Positions 7,303 through 16,348 of a stretch of DNA of 64,000 nucleotides are shown here, piece after piece; the stretch's first letter is position 1; each line of letters opens with the position of its first letter. This DNA is from Bin80 sp965208025 (lineage in GTDB: Bacteria; Bacteroidota; Rhodothermia; Rhodothermales; Bin80). The notes beneath the pieces were generated by a model. That model worked only from the letters and a program-made list of their open reading frames with translations, made no database searches and was not told where the DNA came from. Made by a program: the position numbers and the translations under genes. The stretch is from positions 3,534,001-3,598,000 of the forward strand of contig OZ242302.1 of NCBI GenBank assembly GCA_965208025.1, read 5' to 3'.

Positions 7303-9744
7303 TTAGGTTTGCAAGAGCCTTTCAAGGGTTACTTCATCTGGAATAAGTACTTCGCGCGGCTTACCCGCCGAAAATCCTCCCACTACTCCCGCCTGTTCAA
7401 GTTGATCTACAATCCGAGCTGCACGTGTGTAGCCGATGGATAATTTTCGCTGAATCAGGGAAACAGATCCTTGTTGATTCCGAACAATGATCCTGGCCGC
7501 TTCATTGAAGAGTTCATCCGTTGCACCATTCTCAGACGATTGGCCTGTGAGAATCGTGTCAGGCTCCTCTTCAATCATGGGTAATCGGTACGGCCCAGGT
7601 CCTCGTTGCTTCCGAATGTGATCCATAAGGCGATCCACCTCTTTGACGGATACAAATGGACCTTGCAATCGCAAAATCTTACTCCCCTTCATGAAGAGCA
7701 TATCCCCGTTCCCAACTAATTGCTCCGCTCCGTTTTGATCAAGAATCGTTCGAGAGTCTACCTTGGAGGCAACCTGAAAAGCGACTCGGGCTGGAAAGTT
7801 TGCTTTAATCAATCCTGTAATCACATCAACGGAAGGGCGCTGGGTCGCGAGTATTAAATGTATCCCCACTGCGCGGGCCATCTGTGCGAGTCGTGCAATT
7901 GGCGCTTCCACATCTTTGCCTGCTGTCATCATGAGATCGGCCAACTCATCAATGATGATCACGACATAAGGAAGATGTTTATGTCCAGCATCTGGATCAA
8001 GTTCTTGGTCTGCAAATCGAGAATTATAGTCCTTGATGCCTCGGACCCCAGCCTGTTTCAGTAGATCATAGCGAATTCCCATTTCACGCTCGCAGGCACG
8101 AAGGATATCAAGTGCGTCGGCAACCTCGGTAATGATGGCCTCTTCTCCCTCTTCTGGAATTGCCAGAAAATGTTGTGCAAGTCCTCGGTACTGTTGAAGT
8201 TCAATCTTTTTGGGATCAATCATCACGAATTTTAAGTCCTTTGGGTCACACGCATACAAGAAGCCAGTGATGAGTGTATTCAAGCCAACAGATTTTCCCG
8301 AGCCGGTTGCTCCAGCAATCAACAGGTGTGGCATCTTGGTCAAGTCCTCAACAAATACCTCTCCTTCAATCGTCTTGCCAAGGACGACGGGCAATTCCAT
8401 CTTGGATTCTTGAAAGCGGGCAGTTTTCAGGACGGACTGGACACGCACGAGTTCTCTCTGGCTGTTCGGGATTTCAACTCCGACCGCCGATTTACCGGGG
8501 ATCGGGATGATCATCCGAATCCCGTGAGCTGCCATGACCATGGCCAGATCGTCTTCCAGCGACTTGATCCTGCTAACCTTCACACCGGGTGCGGGCGTGA
8601 GTTCATAGAGCGTAACCGTAGGTCCAACGGTTGCATTCACTCCAATGATCTCAATCTTGTATCTGGCAAGTTTTTGGACAAGCTTTGTTTTGTTTTCTTC
8701 CAGTTCATCATAATCAATCTCCTGCTCTTTCTGGGATGTGGTATCCAACAGATTCATGGGTGGAAACTTATACCGATAGCCCCCATCAATCTCGGTACTT
8801 CGTGAGCGAGTGACTTGTCCAGTCTGTTCAGTAATTTGTCCAGTTACCTTAAGCTTCAAGTCCGTATTCTCAGGTACAGGTGAAGGTATGTGATCAGTGG
8901 AGTCAAGATGAGAGCCATCAAAGGCCGAAGTTTCGTCCTCTTCATCAGGGAGTGTCTCATTAGCAATCGTACCATCAGCAACGATCTCATCGGGTGTTGT
9001 TTCATCAGAGAGGTTGATTTGTTGATCCAAATCTTCCCAAGTAGACGTCAGTTGAGTTGGTTTCTTTGTCTCCGAGGGTTCCTGCGATTTTGACCTCTGT
9101 TCGCGAATTGAACTCTGGACATTCTTCCATGACTTTTCAACCCGGTCCAACCAAGATTGAATATCTTGATCAATGAGCAACATAAGTCCGAGAATGAAGA
9201 TGATGCCGAGCATGATCCATGATCCCAACCATCCAAGGACGGTATTCAGCCACAGCGCAACACTCCATCCGAACTGCCCCGACCATATGTCCAGAGTGGG
9301 ATTGGGATTCGTCAGGTTCAGGCGTCCACATACAATGCTCACCAGCGCAACAATCCAAATAAGATGAAGGGCGGGAGGAAGTAAGCTTCGGAGCGAACGT
9401 TTTCTGAGAATCGTATAACCACACAGGAACACGAATAGGAAGAGAAACAGAGAGGGGTATCCAAAGAAAGAAGGAACGATCGCATGCGCAAGCCATGCAC
9501 CAACAGGCCCAACGGCATTCTTGATTGAACTTGATTCAACAGGAAGAAACAATTCCCAGAAAGGCCTTCCCTCAATGAGTGGATCATCCGAGGGGGAGTA
9601 GCTAATGCCACTAGCTACAATCAGCACACCAATCAGCAGAATCAATGTGCCAAGGATTTCTTGCCTCCTTCCAGAGCGGGGAGGATCCGTCTTTTTCGCA
9701 GGAGTTGCCCCACTTCGTCTTCGATTGGATTTGACTTGTGCCAT
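7303..9744 (-). CDS. ftsK: DNA translocase FtsK/SpoIIIE
   Basis: The 813-aa protein pumps chromosomal DNA at the division septum and helps resolve chromosome dimers. Four hydrophobic segments occupy roughly residues 28-180, followed by a low-complexity acidic linker (about 200-330), the motor alpha/beta domains with Walker A GATGSGKS near residue 480 and an IIIDELADLM Walker B, and a winged-helix gamma domain (about 745-813) that in relatives reads KOPS-like sites. The layout and length match a standard FtsK with a short linker. It lies upstream of purE on the same strand and 58 bases after gcvT. Identification is secure. Confidence 0.96.
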   Translation of the reverse strand: MAQVKSNRRRSGATPAKKTDPPRSGRRQEILGTLILLIGVLIVASGISYSPSDDPLIEGRPFWELFLPVESSSIKNAVGPVGAWLAHAIVPSFFGYPSLFLFLFVFLCGYTILRKRSLRSLLPPALHLIWIVALVSIVCGRLNLTNPNPTLDIWSGQFGWSVALWLNTVLGWLGSWIMLGIIFILGLMLLIDQDIQSWLDRVEKSWKNVQSSIREQRSKSQEPSETKKPTQLTSTWEDLDQQINLSDETTPDEIVADGTIANETLPDEEDETSAFDGSHLDSTDHIPSPVPENTDLKLKVTGQITEQTGQVTRSRSTEIDGGYRYKFPPMNLLDTTSQKEQEIDYDELEENKTKLVQKLARYKIEIIGVNATVGPTVTLYELTPAPGVKVSRIKSLEDDLAMVMAAHGIRMIIPIPGKSAVGVEIPNSQRELVRVQSVLKTARFQESKMELPVVLGKTIEGEVFVEDLTKMPHLLIAGATGSGKSVGLNTLITGFLYACDPKDLKFVMIDPKKIELQQYRGLAQHFLAIPEEGEEAIITEVADALDILRACEREMGIRYDLLKQAGVRGIKDYNSRFADQELDPDAGHKHLPYVVIIIDELADLMMTAGKDVEAPIARLAQMARAVGIHLILATQRPSVDVITGLIKANFPARVAFQVASKVDSRTILDQNGAEQLVGNGDMLFMKGSKILRLQGPFVSVKEVDRLMDHIRKQRGPGPYRLPMIEEEPDTILTGQSSENGATDELFNEAARIIVRNQQGSVSLIQRKLSIGYTRAARIVDQLEQAGVVGGFSAGKPREVLIPDEVTLERLLQT

Positions 9745-9802
9745 TCGAGTGGAGGGGAATTATTGGATAGAACACTGGCACTCAGCCAAGTGAAAGATAG
9801 GA

Positions 9803-10912
9803 CTAATTTGGTTTAGAATAAAATGGGTAACGACTTACAGATGAAGAGAGTGTACGAGATCGTACATGTATACCAAGTTCGGTCCCAAGAGTAGTGAATT
9901 CTGGTTTATTTACAACATAGGCGAGTGCAATACCGCAACCAAGAGAAGGAGACTGAGATCCGCTGGTGATTTGGCCAATCTGTTCCCCTGATAAAGAGAC
10001 AACTGGATACCCGGGCCGTGGGATTCCTTTCTCGTTCATGACAAGTCCAGTCAGCAGATGGTCTGGTTCACGGGCGTTCAGAACCCGCAGTGCTTTCTGG
10101 CCGATGAATGATTCTTTGAACAACTTGGTAACCCATCCGAGACGCGCCTCATATGGATGGATCGTTTCAGAGAGTTCGTTCCCGTAAAGACAAAATCCGG
10201 CTTCCAAACGGAGGGTATCACGTGCTCCTAAGCCCACGGGTAGAAGGTCATCGTCTCTACCCACTTCCATGAGAGCATTCCACAGCGTCAGGGCATTTTC
10301 TGATTCAACATAGAATTCAAGCCCAATGTCTCCAGTGTAACCTGTCCGAGAGATGATGACTTTATTGAATCCCATCAATTCTCCAGGAGAGGGTTGCAGG
10401 AACCTGAAGGGTTCAAGCTGAAAAATCTTGTCGCCGACCAGTTTGGCTGCGATTGCAAAAGAATTTGGACCTTGAAGAGCCAAGAGTCCCATTTCGGTAG
10501 ACGCATCATATAGCTCCGCCTGCATCGGATTATGGGCTTGCATCCAGGCAAAATCATTCTCCGTATTTGACGCATTGACTACAAGCATAAAGGCTTCATC
10601 ATGGAGTTTATACACCAGGAGATCATCCAGAACTCCACCTGCTTCATTGCACATCAAGGTATAGAGGGCTTGATGAGAATCAAGACGAGAAATATCATTC
10701 GTGATCAGATGTTGAACGAATGCCTCTGCACGAGGTCCCATGGCAAAAATCTCCCCCATGTGACTCACATCAAAAAGCCCTGCAGAGGTTCGAACCGCCA
10801 TATGTTCTTGCAGAATACTGCTATATTGAATGGGCATATGATAGCCCCCAAACTCAACCATCCGAGCCCCTGAGGCAATATGTGTTTCGTAAAGTGGAGT
10901 TTTAAGACTCAT
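9803..10912 (-). CDS. gcvT: Glycine cleavage system T protein (aminomethyltransferase)
   Basis: The 369-aa enzyme transfers the aminomethyl carbon from lipoyl-GcvH to tetrahydrofolate, releasing ammonia. Typical features are the N-terminal LKTPLYETHIASGARMVEF region, LFDVSHMGE near residue 45, and GYTGDIGLEFYVES in the folate-binding part. Length fits GcvT better than the longer dehydrogenase fusions. No gcvH or gcvP is present, so the system is split in this genome. The gene is 9 bases downstream of tyrA on the same strand, probably as part of one long transcript. Confidence 0.95.
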   Translation of the reverse strand: MSLKTPLYETHIASGARMVEFGGYHMPIQYSSILQEHMAVRTSAGLFDVSHMGEIFAMGPRAEAFVQHLITNDISRLDSHQALYTLMCNEAGGVLDDLLVYKLHDEAFMLVVNASNTENDFAWMQAHNPMQAELYDASTEMGLLALQGPNSFAIAAKLVGDKIFQLEPFRFLQPSPGELMGFNKVIISRTGYTGDIGLEFYVESENALTLWNALMEVGRDDDLLPVGLGARDTLRLEAGFCLYGNELSETIHPYEARLGWVTKLFKESFIGQKALRVLNAREPDHLLTGLVMNEKGIPRPGYPVVSLSGEQIGQITSGSQSPSLGCGIALAYVVNKPEFTTLGTELGIHVRSRTLSSSVSRYPFYSKPN

Positions 10913-10921
10913 GATTGTTGG

Positions 10922-12022
10922 TTAGCGGAGTCTGTGAGCACGACATCCGTCCGATTTTAAGGCAATCACGGCAGCATCGGCCAGTTGATCATTCTCAAGA
11001 CTAATTTTAAAGGCTCCTCCTGTTCCTTCGCGAATCTTGAGCAACTCAATGTCTTTAATACTGATCCCTTGACGAAAAAGGGTTCCAGTAATATGAGCAA
11101 GGACACCGGGCTGATCCGCAGCATACACAAATACATCACTTAAAGGTCTCAAAAATCCCTTAAAATTTACTGGAATCTTTTGACGCATTGTACTTGCTTT
11201 CTCAAATATAGGGCGAAGTTTCTGAATATCCTCCCCTTCACGGAGTAGAGTGCGAATAAAAGTCAACGCATCAATCATAGAAGATAGGGCTACATCCACA
11301 TCCGAGCGATTACCCTCAAGAACGGCGGACCACATATCAAACGATGATGATGCAATACGCGTCATATCTCTGAATCCAGCTGCCGCGAGTTGGAGTGTCA
11401 TTGGGTCTGTCTGGTTTTGTTCAGCAACGACATTCACCAAAGTTGTGGCAACAAGTTGTGGCAAGTGACTGACACATGCTACGATACGGTCATGCTGCTT
11501 GCTATCCATCAGCAGGACTCTGGCTCCTGTACCCTCAATCAATTGGGTCATGGGGGTATAAGAGTCAATGTCTTCTATCCCGTCAGTACACAAGATATAG
11601 ATTGCGTTTTCAAATAGGAATGCATCTGCACCATCTAATCCACTTCGTTCAGATCCTGTCATTGGATGTCCACCAATAAAACGAATCGTATCTGGAAGTA
11701 GTCGCTGAGCCGCCTCAATTACAGGTTGTTTCACAGATGCCACATCGCTCACAAATGAATGAGGTTTGAGATGAGCAGAGATAGAGTCCATCAATGACGC
11801 GATTGAATCCAGAGGCACTGCAAGGAACACGGCATCGGCATCATGCACGGCATCACCCGCGGAACTGGACGACCGATCAATCAGTCCGCGAAGTTTAGCA
11901 TGCTCTAATACACTTGGAGAATCAAAACCTGTGATGCGTAACCCCGGCAATCGCTCTTTCAATGCCAGAGCAAGTGATCCGCCAATCACGCCGATGCCGA
12001 GAATGGCAACGCGTTCAACCAT
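10922..12022 (-). CDS. tyrA: Prephenate dehydrogenase with C-terminal ACT domain
   Basis: The 366-aa enzyme oxidatively decarboxylates prephenate to 4-hydroxyphenylpyruvate in tyrosine synthesis. A Rossmann NAD(P) loop, ILGIGVIGGSLA, lies at about residues 7-18, the substrate-site segment GGHPMTGSERSG near 130, and an ACT-type regulatory domain at about 295-366, beginning DQPGVLAHITGTL. The ACT domain suggests allosteric control by tyrosine or another amino acid. There is no chorismate mutase fusion. It lies 15 bases downstream of clpC and 9 bases before gcvT. Arogenate specificity cannot be excluded from sequence alone. Confidence 0.93.
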   Translation of the reverse strand: MVERVAILGIGVIGGSLALALKERLPGLRITGFDSPSVLEHAKLRGLIDRSSSSAGDAVHDADAVFLAVPLDSIASLMDSISAHLKPHSFVSDVASVKQPVIEAAQRLLPDTIRFIGGHPMTGSERSGLDGADAFLFENAIYILCTDGIEDIDSYTPMTQLIEGTGARVLLMDSKQHDRIVACVSHLPQLVATTLVNVVAEQNQTDPMTLQLAAAGFRDMTRIASSSFDMWSAVLEGNRSDVDVALSSMIDALTFIRTLLREGEDIQKLRPIFEKASTMRQKIPVNFKGFLRPLSDVFVYAADQPGVLAHITGTLFRQGISIKDIELLKIREGTGGAFKISLENDQLADAAVIALKSDGCRAHRLR

Positions 12023-12037
12023 TTGATCAAGGGAACC

Positions 12038-14587
12038 CTATTTGGCTGCTCCTTCGTTATGAGTCTCTGTGGCCTGAGAGGTTGTGAGTCCATCTTGTTG
12101 AATGACTTCAAGAGAAAGGTCAGAATGGTCAGGGATGTGGCTGACAATTATTTGATCCCCTTCACCTAACCCTTGGCTAAGAATCATCTCAGCAAGTGGA
12201 TCTTCAAGGTACTGCTGGAGTGCCCGCTTGAGTGGTCTAGCGCCAAGCTTGACATCAAAGCCCTCATTGACGAGAAAGGTCTTCGCGGTATCCTGCAAAT
12301 CAATCGTGATCCCAAGGCTCTGGGCCCGAGTAAGGAGTTCCTCCGAAAGAAGATCAATAATTTGATAAATATGTGATTTTTCTAGCGAGTGAAACACGAT
12401 CACATCATCAATCCGATTCAAAAACTCGGGATTAAACACATTTTTCAGTGCAGTCTCCACCGTGGTTTTCATCGCCTGATAATCAAACGCTTCTGCACTT
12501 TGCGAGAATCCAATTCCACCAAAGGCATTACGAATTCCGCGGGCGCCAACATTGCTGGTCATTATGATGACAGTGTTGCGGAAGTCAATTCGTCGACCGC
12601 TGCCGTCAGTCAAAATTCCATCATCAAGCACTTGCAGAAGAATATTGAATACATCGGGATGGGCTTTTTCAATCTCGTCCAATAGAACAACGGAGAAGGG
12701 CTTGCGGCGAACTTTTTCGGTTAATTGTCCACCCTCGTCATAACCGACATATCCAGGAGGCGCTCCAACCAAACGGCTAACGGTAAATTTCTCCATGTAC
12801 TCGCTCATGTCAATACGAACGAGCGAATCTACACTATCAAACAGGTACTCGGTCAGTACTTTGGCCAGTTCTGTTTTTCCCACCCCCGTAGGTCCGAGGA
12901 AGATGAAGGATCCAATCGGGCGACTGGGATCTTTTAGACCGGCACGGGTGCGACGGATTGCTCGAGCAAGCTTTGCAATCGGCTCATCCTGGCCGATCAC
13001 TCGCTTCTGTAATGAAGCTTCCATCGCAAGTAATTTTTTCTGCTCAGGTCTGGAAAGTCGGTCGAGAGGAATCCCAGTCATAATTGATACGGTTGCCGTG
13101 ATATCTTCGGAGGTTACGGCATGCCGTTTATCTTCGGTCATGTCCTTCCAAGCCTGTTTTTCTTCCTCAAGTTCTTGACGAAGCTTATCCTCTAAATCTC
13201 TGAGTTTGGCAGCCTCCTCAAATTTCTGACGTCTCACGACCGCATTCTTCCTGTCACGGGTCTGCTCAATTTCCGATTCAAGCTTGAGGATACTTTCAGG
13301 CACATGGATATTACCTAAATGCACGCGCGCACCTGCTTCATCAATAATGTCGATGGCTTTATCTGGAAGGTGTCGGTCTGTGATGTAGCGTTCAGAAAGG
13401 CTAACAGCGAGTTTGATTGCCTCTTCGTCATAAACGACACAATGGTGATCCTCATACCGATCCTTGATCTGGAGTAGAATTTCAACTGTCTCCTCAGGAG
13501 TGGAGGGATTCACAACGATCTTCTGAAACCTTCGGTCAAGTGCGCCATCTTTTTCAATCTGCTGACGATATTCATCCAGCGTTGTCGCACCGATACATTG
13601 CAACTCTCCGCGAGCCAGAGCCGGTTTGAACATATTCGAAGCGTCAAGCGATCCCGATGCACTTCCAGCACCGACGATTGTGTGAATTTCGTCAATGAAG
13701 AGTACGACTTCAGGGCACTTTTCAAGTTCAGTCATGACCGCTTTGAGGCGTTCTTCAAACTGCCCGCGATACTTTGTCCCAGCAACTAAGGCAGCAAGAT
13801 CAAGCGTAACAATGCGCTTTTCGTGGAGGACACGAGAAACCTTGCGCTGGATAATGCGCATGGCAAGTCCTTCGGCAATCGCCGTTTTCCCGACACCAGG
13901 CTCGCCAATTAGAACAGGGTTATTTTTTTTCCGTCGACTCAGCACTTGGGCAACCCGCTCAATCTCTTTGTGACGGCCAATGACTGGATCAAGTTGACCT
14001 TTGTCAGCGAGACGGGTGAGGTCGCGTCCAAAATTATCCAACACAGGGGTCTTTGACTTCTCCTGTTGCTGTCCTGGCCGTGCACGGCTAGTGGAGGAAG
14101 AGCGTGCGGATCGAGAATCGTCCTTGCGCACGGCAGAGGTCCTTCCCGTCAGGATTGAATCCAACTCGGCACGCATGGTCTCATAGGTGATTGAAAACGA
14201 ATCACGAAGAATTTGTGCCGCAATATTATCATCATCTCGAAGCAAGCTAAGCAGAAGATGCTCGGTTCCGATCACATCCGATTTGTACAGTTTTGCTTCC
14301 AGATAGGTGATGCGAAGAACTTTTTCCGCCTGCTTGGTGAGCGGAAGATTTCCAACCGTGAGTGTACCTCCACCTGCACGCACCGTATTCTCAATAATTT
14401 TTTTGAGTTTTTGAAGATTACACCTGAGATTACGAAGGACTCGAACAGCCACTCCCTCTCCCTCACGCACAATTCCGAGCAGGAGGTGTTCGGTTCCAAT
14501 GTAATCATGACCAAGGCGAATCGCCTCATCACGACTGTAGGAGATCACATCACGTACACGATTGGAAAAATTACTGTGGCTATCCAT
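12038..14587 (-). CDS. clpC: ATP-dependent Clp protease ATPase subunit ClpC
   Basis: This 849-aa HSP100 unfoldase feeds proteins to ClpP. The order is two N-terminal Clp repeats (about 1-145), AAA1 with Walker A GEPGVGKT near residue 230, a middle region holding a UVR motif (KFEEAAKLRDLEDKL, near residue 460), AAA2 with GPTGVGKT near 570, and a C-terminal D2-small domain. The UVR motif separates ClpC from ClpB and ClpA. No clpP or McsB-like adaptor is nearby. It is the second gene of the minus-strand block, after the HesB/IscA gene. Confidence 0.96.
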   Translation of the reverse strand: MDSHSNFSNRVRDVISYSRDEAIRLGHDYIGTEHLLLGIVREGEGVAVRVLRNLRCNLQKLKKIIENTVRAGGGTLTVGNLPLTKQAEKVLRITYLEAKLYKSDVIGTEHLLLSLLRDDDNIAAQILRDSFSITYETMRAELDSILTGRTSAVRKDDSRSARSSSTSRARPGQQQEKSKTPVLDNFGRDLTRLADKGQLDPVIGRHKEIERVAQVLSRRKKNNPVLIGEPGVGKTAIAEGLAMRIIQRKVSRVLHEKRIVTLDLAALVAGTKYRGQFEERLKAVMTELEKCPEVVLFIDEIHTIVGAGSASGSLDASNMFKPALARGELQCIGATTLDEYRQQIEKDGALDRRFQKIVVNPSTPEETVEILLQIKDRYEDHHCVVYDEEAIKLAVSLSERYITDRHLPDKAIDIIDEAGARVHLGNIHVPESILKLESEIEQTRDRKNAVVRRQKFEEAAKLRDLEDKLRQELEEEKQAWKDMTEDKRHAVTSEDITATVSIMTGIPLDRLSRPEQKKLLAMEASLQKRVIGQDEPIAKLARAIRRTRAGLKDPSRPIGSFIFLGPTGVGKTELAKVLTEYLFDSVDSLVRIDMSEYMEKFTVSRLVGAPPGYVGYDEGGQLTEKVRRKPFSVVLLDEIEKAHPDVFNILLQVLDDGILTDGSGRRIDFRNTVIIMTSNVGARGIRNAFGGIGFSQSAEAFDYQAMKTTVETALKNVFNPEFLNRIDDVIVFHSLEKSHIYQIIDLLSEELLTRAQSLGITIDLQDTAKTFLVNEGFDVKLGARPLKRALQQYLEDPLAEMILSQGLGEGDQIIVSHIPDHSDLSLEVIQQDGLTTSQATETHNEGAAK

Positions 14588-14599
14588 GGTTGACTGGGC

Positions 14600-14956
14600 T
14601 TAGGCTGCAAAGCTGGATCCGCAACCGCACGTTTGAGTCGCATTGGGGTTATCAAATACAAAACCGCGTGCATCAAGGCCGGCATGATAATCAATCGTCG
14701 TTCCTAACAAATATAACCCTTGTCTTTTGTCAATGTACATTTGAATTCCGTCGGAGTTGAAGGTGAGGTCATGCTCACGAAGTTTGTCAAATCCGAGGAT
14801 GTAGCTCATTCCACTGCACCCGCCACCACGCACACCAACCCGAAGTCCATATCCCTCGGGGATAGATTTAGTGGTCAATATTTTGCGTACCTCATCGGAA
14901 GCACGCGGGCTCAGAGTCACAGGCGAAGAAGGGGCATCCATTGCAACAGTTTTCAT
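14600..14956 (-). CDS. A-type iron-sulfur carrier, HesB/IscA/ErpA family
   Basis: The 118-aa protein belongs to the A-type carriers that pass Fe-S clusters to apoproteins. The three conserved ligands are visible as Cys47 (in GGGCSGM), Cys110 and Cys112 (in TCGCGSS). The family fold is otherwise complete, with about ten extra N-terminal residues. Whether it acts as IscA, SufA or ErpA cannot be decided because no isc or suf gene is adjacent. It precedes clpC by 12 bases on the same strand. Confidence 0.93.
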   Translation of the reverse strand: MKTVAMDAPSSPVTLSPRASDEVRKILTTKSIPEGYGLRVGVRGGGCSGMSYILGFDKLREHDLTFNSDGIQMYIDKRQGLYLLGTTIDYHAGLDARGFVFDNPNATQTCGCGSSFAA

Positions 14957-14998
14957 GGGTCATAAAGTACTATACAACGTCAATGGATGGCGGTTCCT

Positions 14999-16231
14999 TT
15001 ACGTCGTAATTTTTGATTTGAGATGGCGGATCATGACTTTTGTCATCAGTTGAACAGAGTAGGCCAGCGCTTTTTCATCAATATCGAAGTGAGCATCATG
15101 CAGGGGATAACTTGTCGCTTTACTACTTCGCGTTCCCACTCGGATGAGCATCCCAGGGACATGCGCCAGATAATTGGCAAAATCTTCGGCGCCCATACTG
15201 GGAACACATATGCCAATTGCGGCGCTCTCATCAAATAATTCCTGAATACAGGCACATACATTCCGACCAAGCGAAGGGTTATTGATCACTGCCGGGAGGC
15301 TCTCAACCCGGTTAAAATCAATTTTTACCCCATGGATGCTCGCAAAATGCTCCGCAGTTCGCCTCATATAGTCCAACAAGAAAATCTGGTCTGGTTCGGA
15401 TAGACAACGCAGTGCCCCCTCAAACCAGGCTTTGGAGGGGATAACATTGTGTGCCATCCCTCCGCCAATCATACAAACAGTAAATACAGCTGGATTGCGA
15501 GCATCCGTCACACGTCCGATGTACTGATAATATTGGCTCAGGAGTTGCGTGGTAATCCAAATGGTATCTTTGGTGTTATGCGGTCGAGCGGAGTGTCCAG
15601 TGCTTCGGGCATGAACTTCAACACGAATGCGCTCCGAGGAAGCGGTGACCTGCCCCTCAGGGACTCCAAACTGACCAACATCCAGCGTTGGATCCACATG
15701 CATGCAGTACAGTGCCTCCAACGGATCACACACGCCCGCTTCAATCATAGGTAGAGAACCACTCGGAGTTCCCTCTTCATTTGGCTGGAAAAAGACTCGA
15801 ACACATCCATGGAGGCTGGAACGAAATCGTTGGAGGTTAAGAGCAAGTCCAATACCGATGGTTGTATGTGCATCATGTCCGCATGCGTGGGCAGCGCCGG
15901 CATTGCGTGAGGCATAGCCAATTGTCTTTGCATCCTGAAGTTTCAGCGCATCAATGTCACACCGGAATCCAATGTGTGGCCCAGGGTGCTTCCCATCAAT
16001 ATCCACATACAAGCCCGTCTTCGCGTGGGGGCCGGAAACTTGCAAATCGTGGCTCTCCAAGTGCTCACGAATCAGACGACTGGTCGCGAATTCCTTGTAT
16101 CCAACCTCCGGATTCCGATGCAGGTGCCGACGCAGGTTGATGAGATAGTCGGTAAACTCGCCAGAAAACTGCCCGTTAGTATGCGAGGTGGGAAAACTAA
16201 ATGGGGAAGGCGCAACGTCAAATTCGGACAT
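14999..16231 (-). CDS. M20D-family amidohydrolase/peptidase
   Basis: This is a metal-dependent amidohydrolase of the M20D group (IAA-amino acid hydrolase, hippurate hydrolase, N-acyl amino acid deacylase). Metal-site motifs are AHACGHDAHTT and FQPNEEG in the N-terminal half; a dimerisation domain follows, and the late SMGAEDFANYL closes the active site. The open frame extends 23 codons further to 16300 with a hydrophobic stretch that does not look like family sequence, so I start at the ATG at 16231 (MSEFDVAPS, 410 aa). The substrate is unknown. A paralogue lies at 40211-41431. Confidence 0.85.
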   Translation of the reverse strand: MSEFDVAPSPFSFPTSHTNGQFSGEFTDYLINLRRHLHRNPEVGYKEFATSRLIREHLESHDLQVSGPHAKTGLYVDIDGKHPGPHIGFRCDIDALKLQDAKTIGYASRNAGAAHACGHDAHTTIGIGLALNLQRFRSSLHGCVRVFFQPNEEGTPSGSLPMIEAGVCDPLEALYCMHVDPTLDVGQFGVPEGQVTASSERIRVEVHARSTGHSARPHNTKDTIWITTQLLSQYYQYIGRVTDARNPAVFTVCMIGGGMAHNVIPSKAWFEGALRCLSEPDQIFLLDYMRRTAEHFASIHGVKIDFNRVESLPAVINNPSLGRNVCACIQELFDESAAIGICVPSMGAEDFANYLAHVPGMLIRVGTRSSKATSYPLHDAHFDIDEKALAYSVQLMTKVMIRHLKSKITT

Positions 16232-16348
16232 GCACAAATGGATAGAAACGGTTGAGCAGAGATGAAAAGAAAGGACAATCCAGAAGTAAATTGTAAGCAA
16301 CGTATGAATGAAATTGATTCATCCTTGTTTCCATTTTTGCCAGTCGGT

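Noticed and set aside
8326..8805. 159-codon plus-strand frame inside ftsK
   Set aside because: It is antisense to the ftsK motor domain, which carries the Walker A motif on the other strand.
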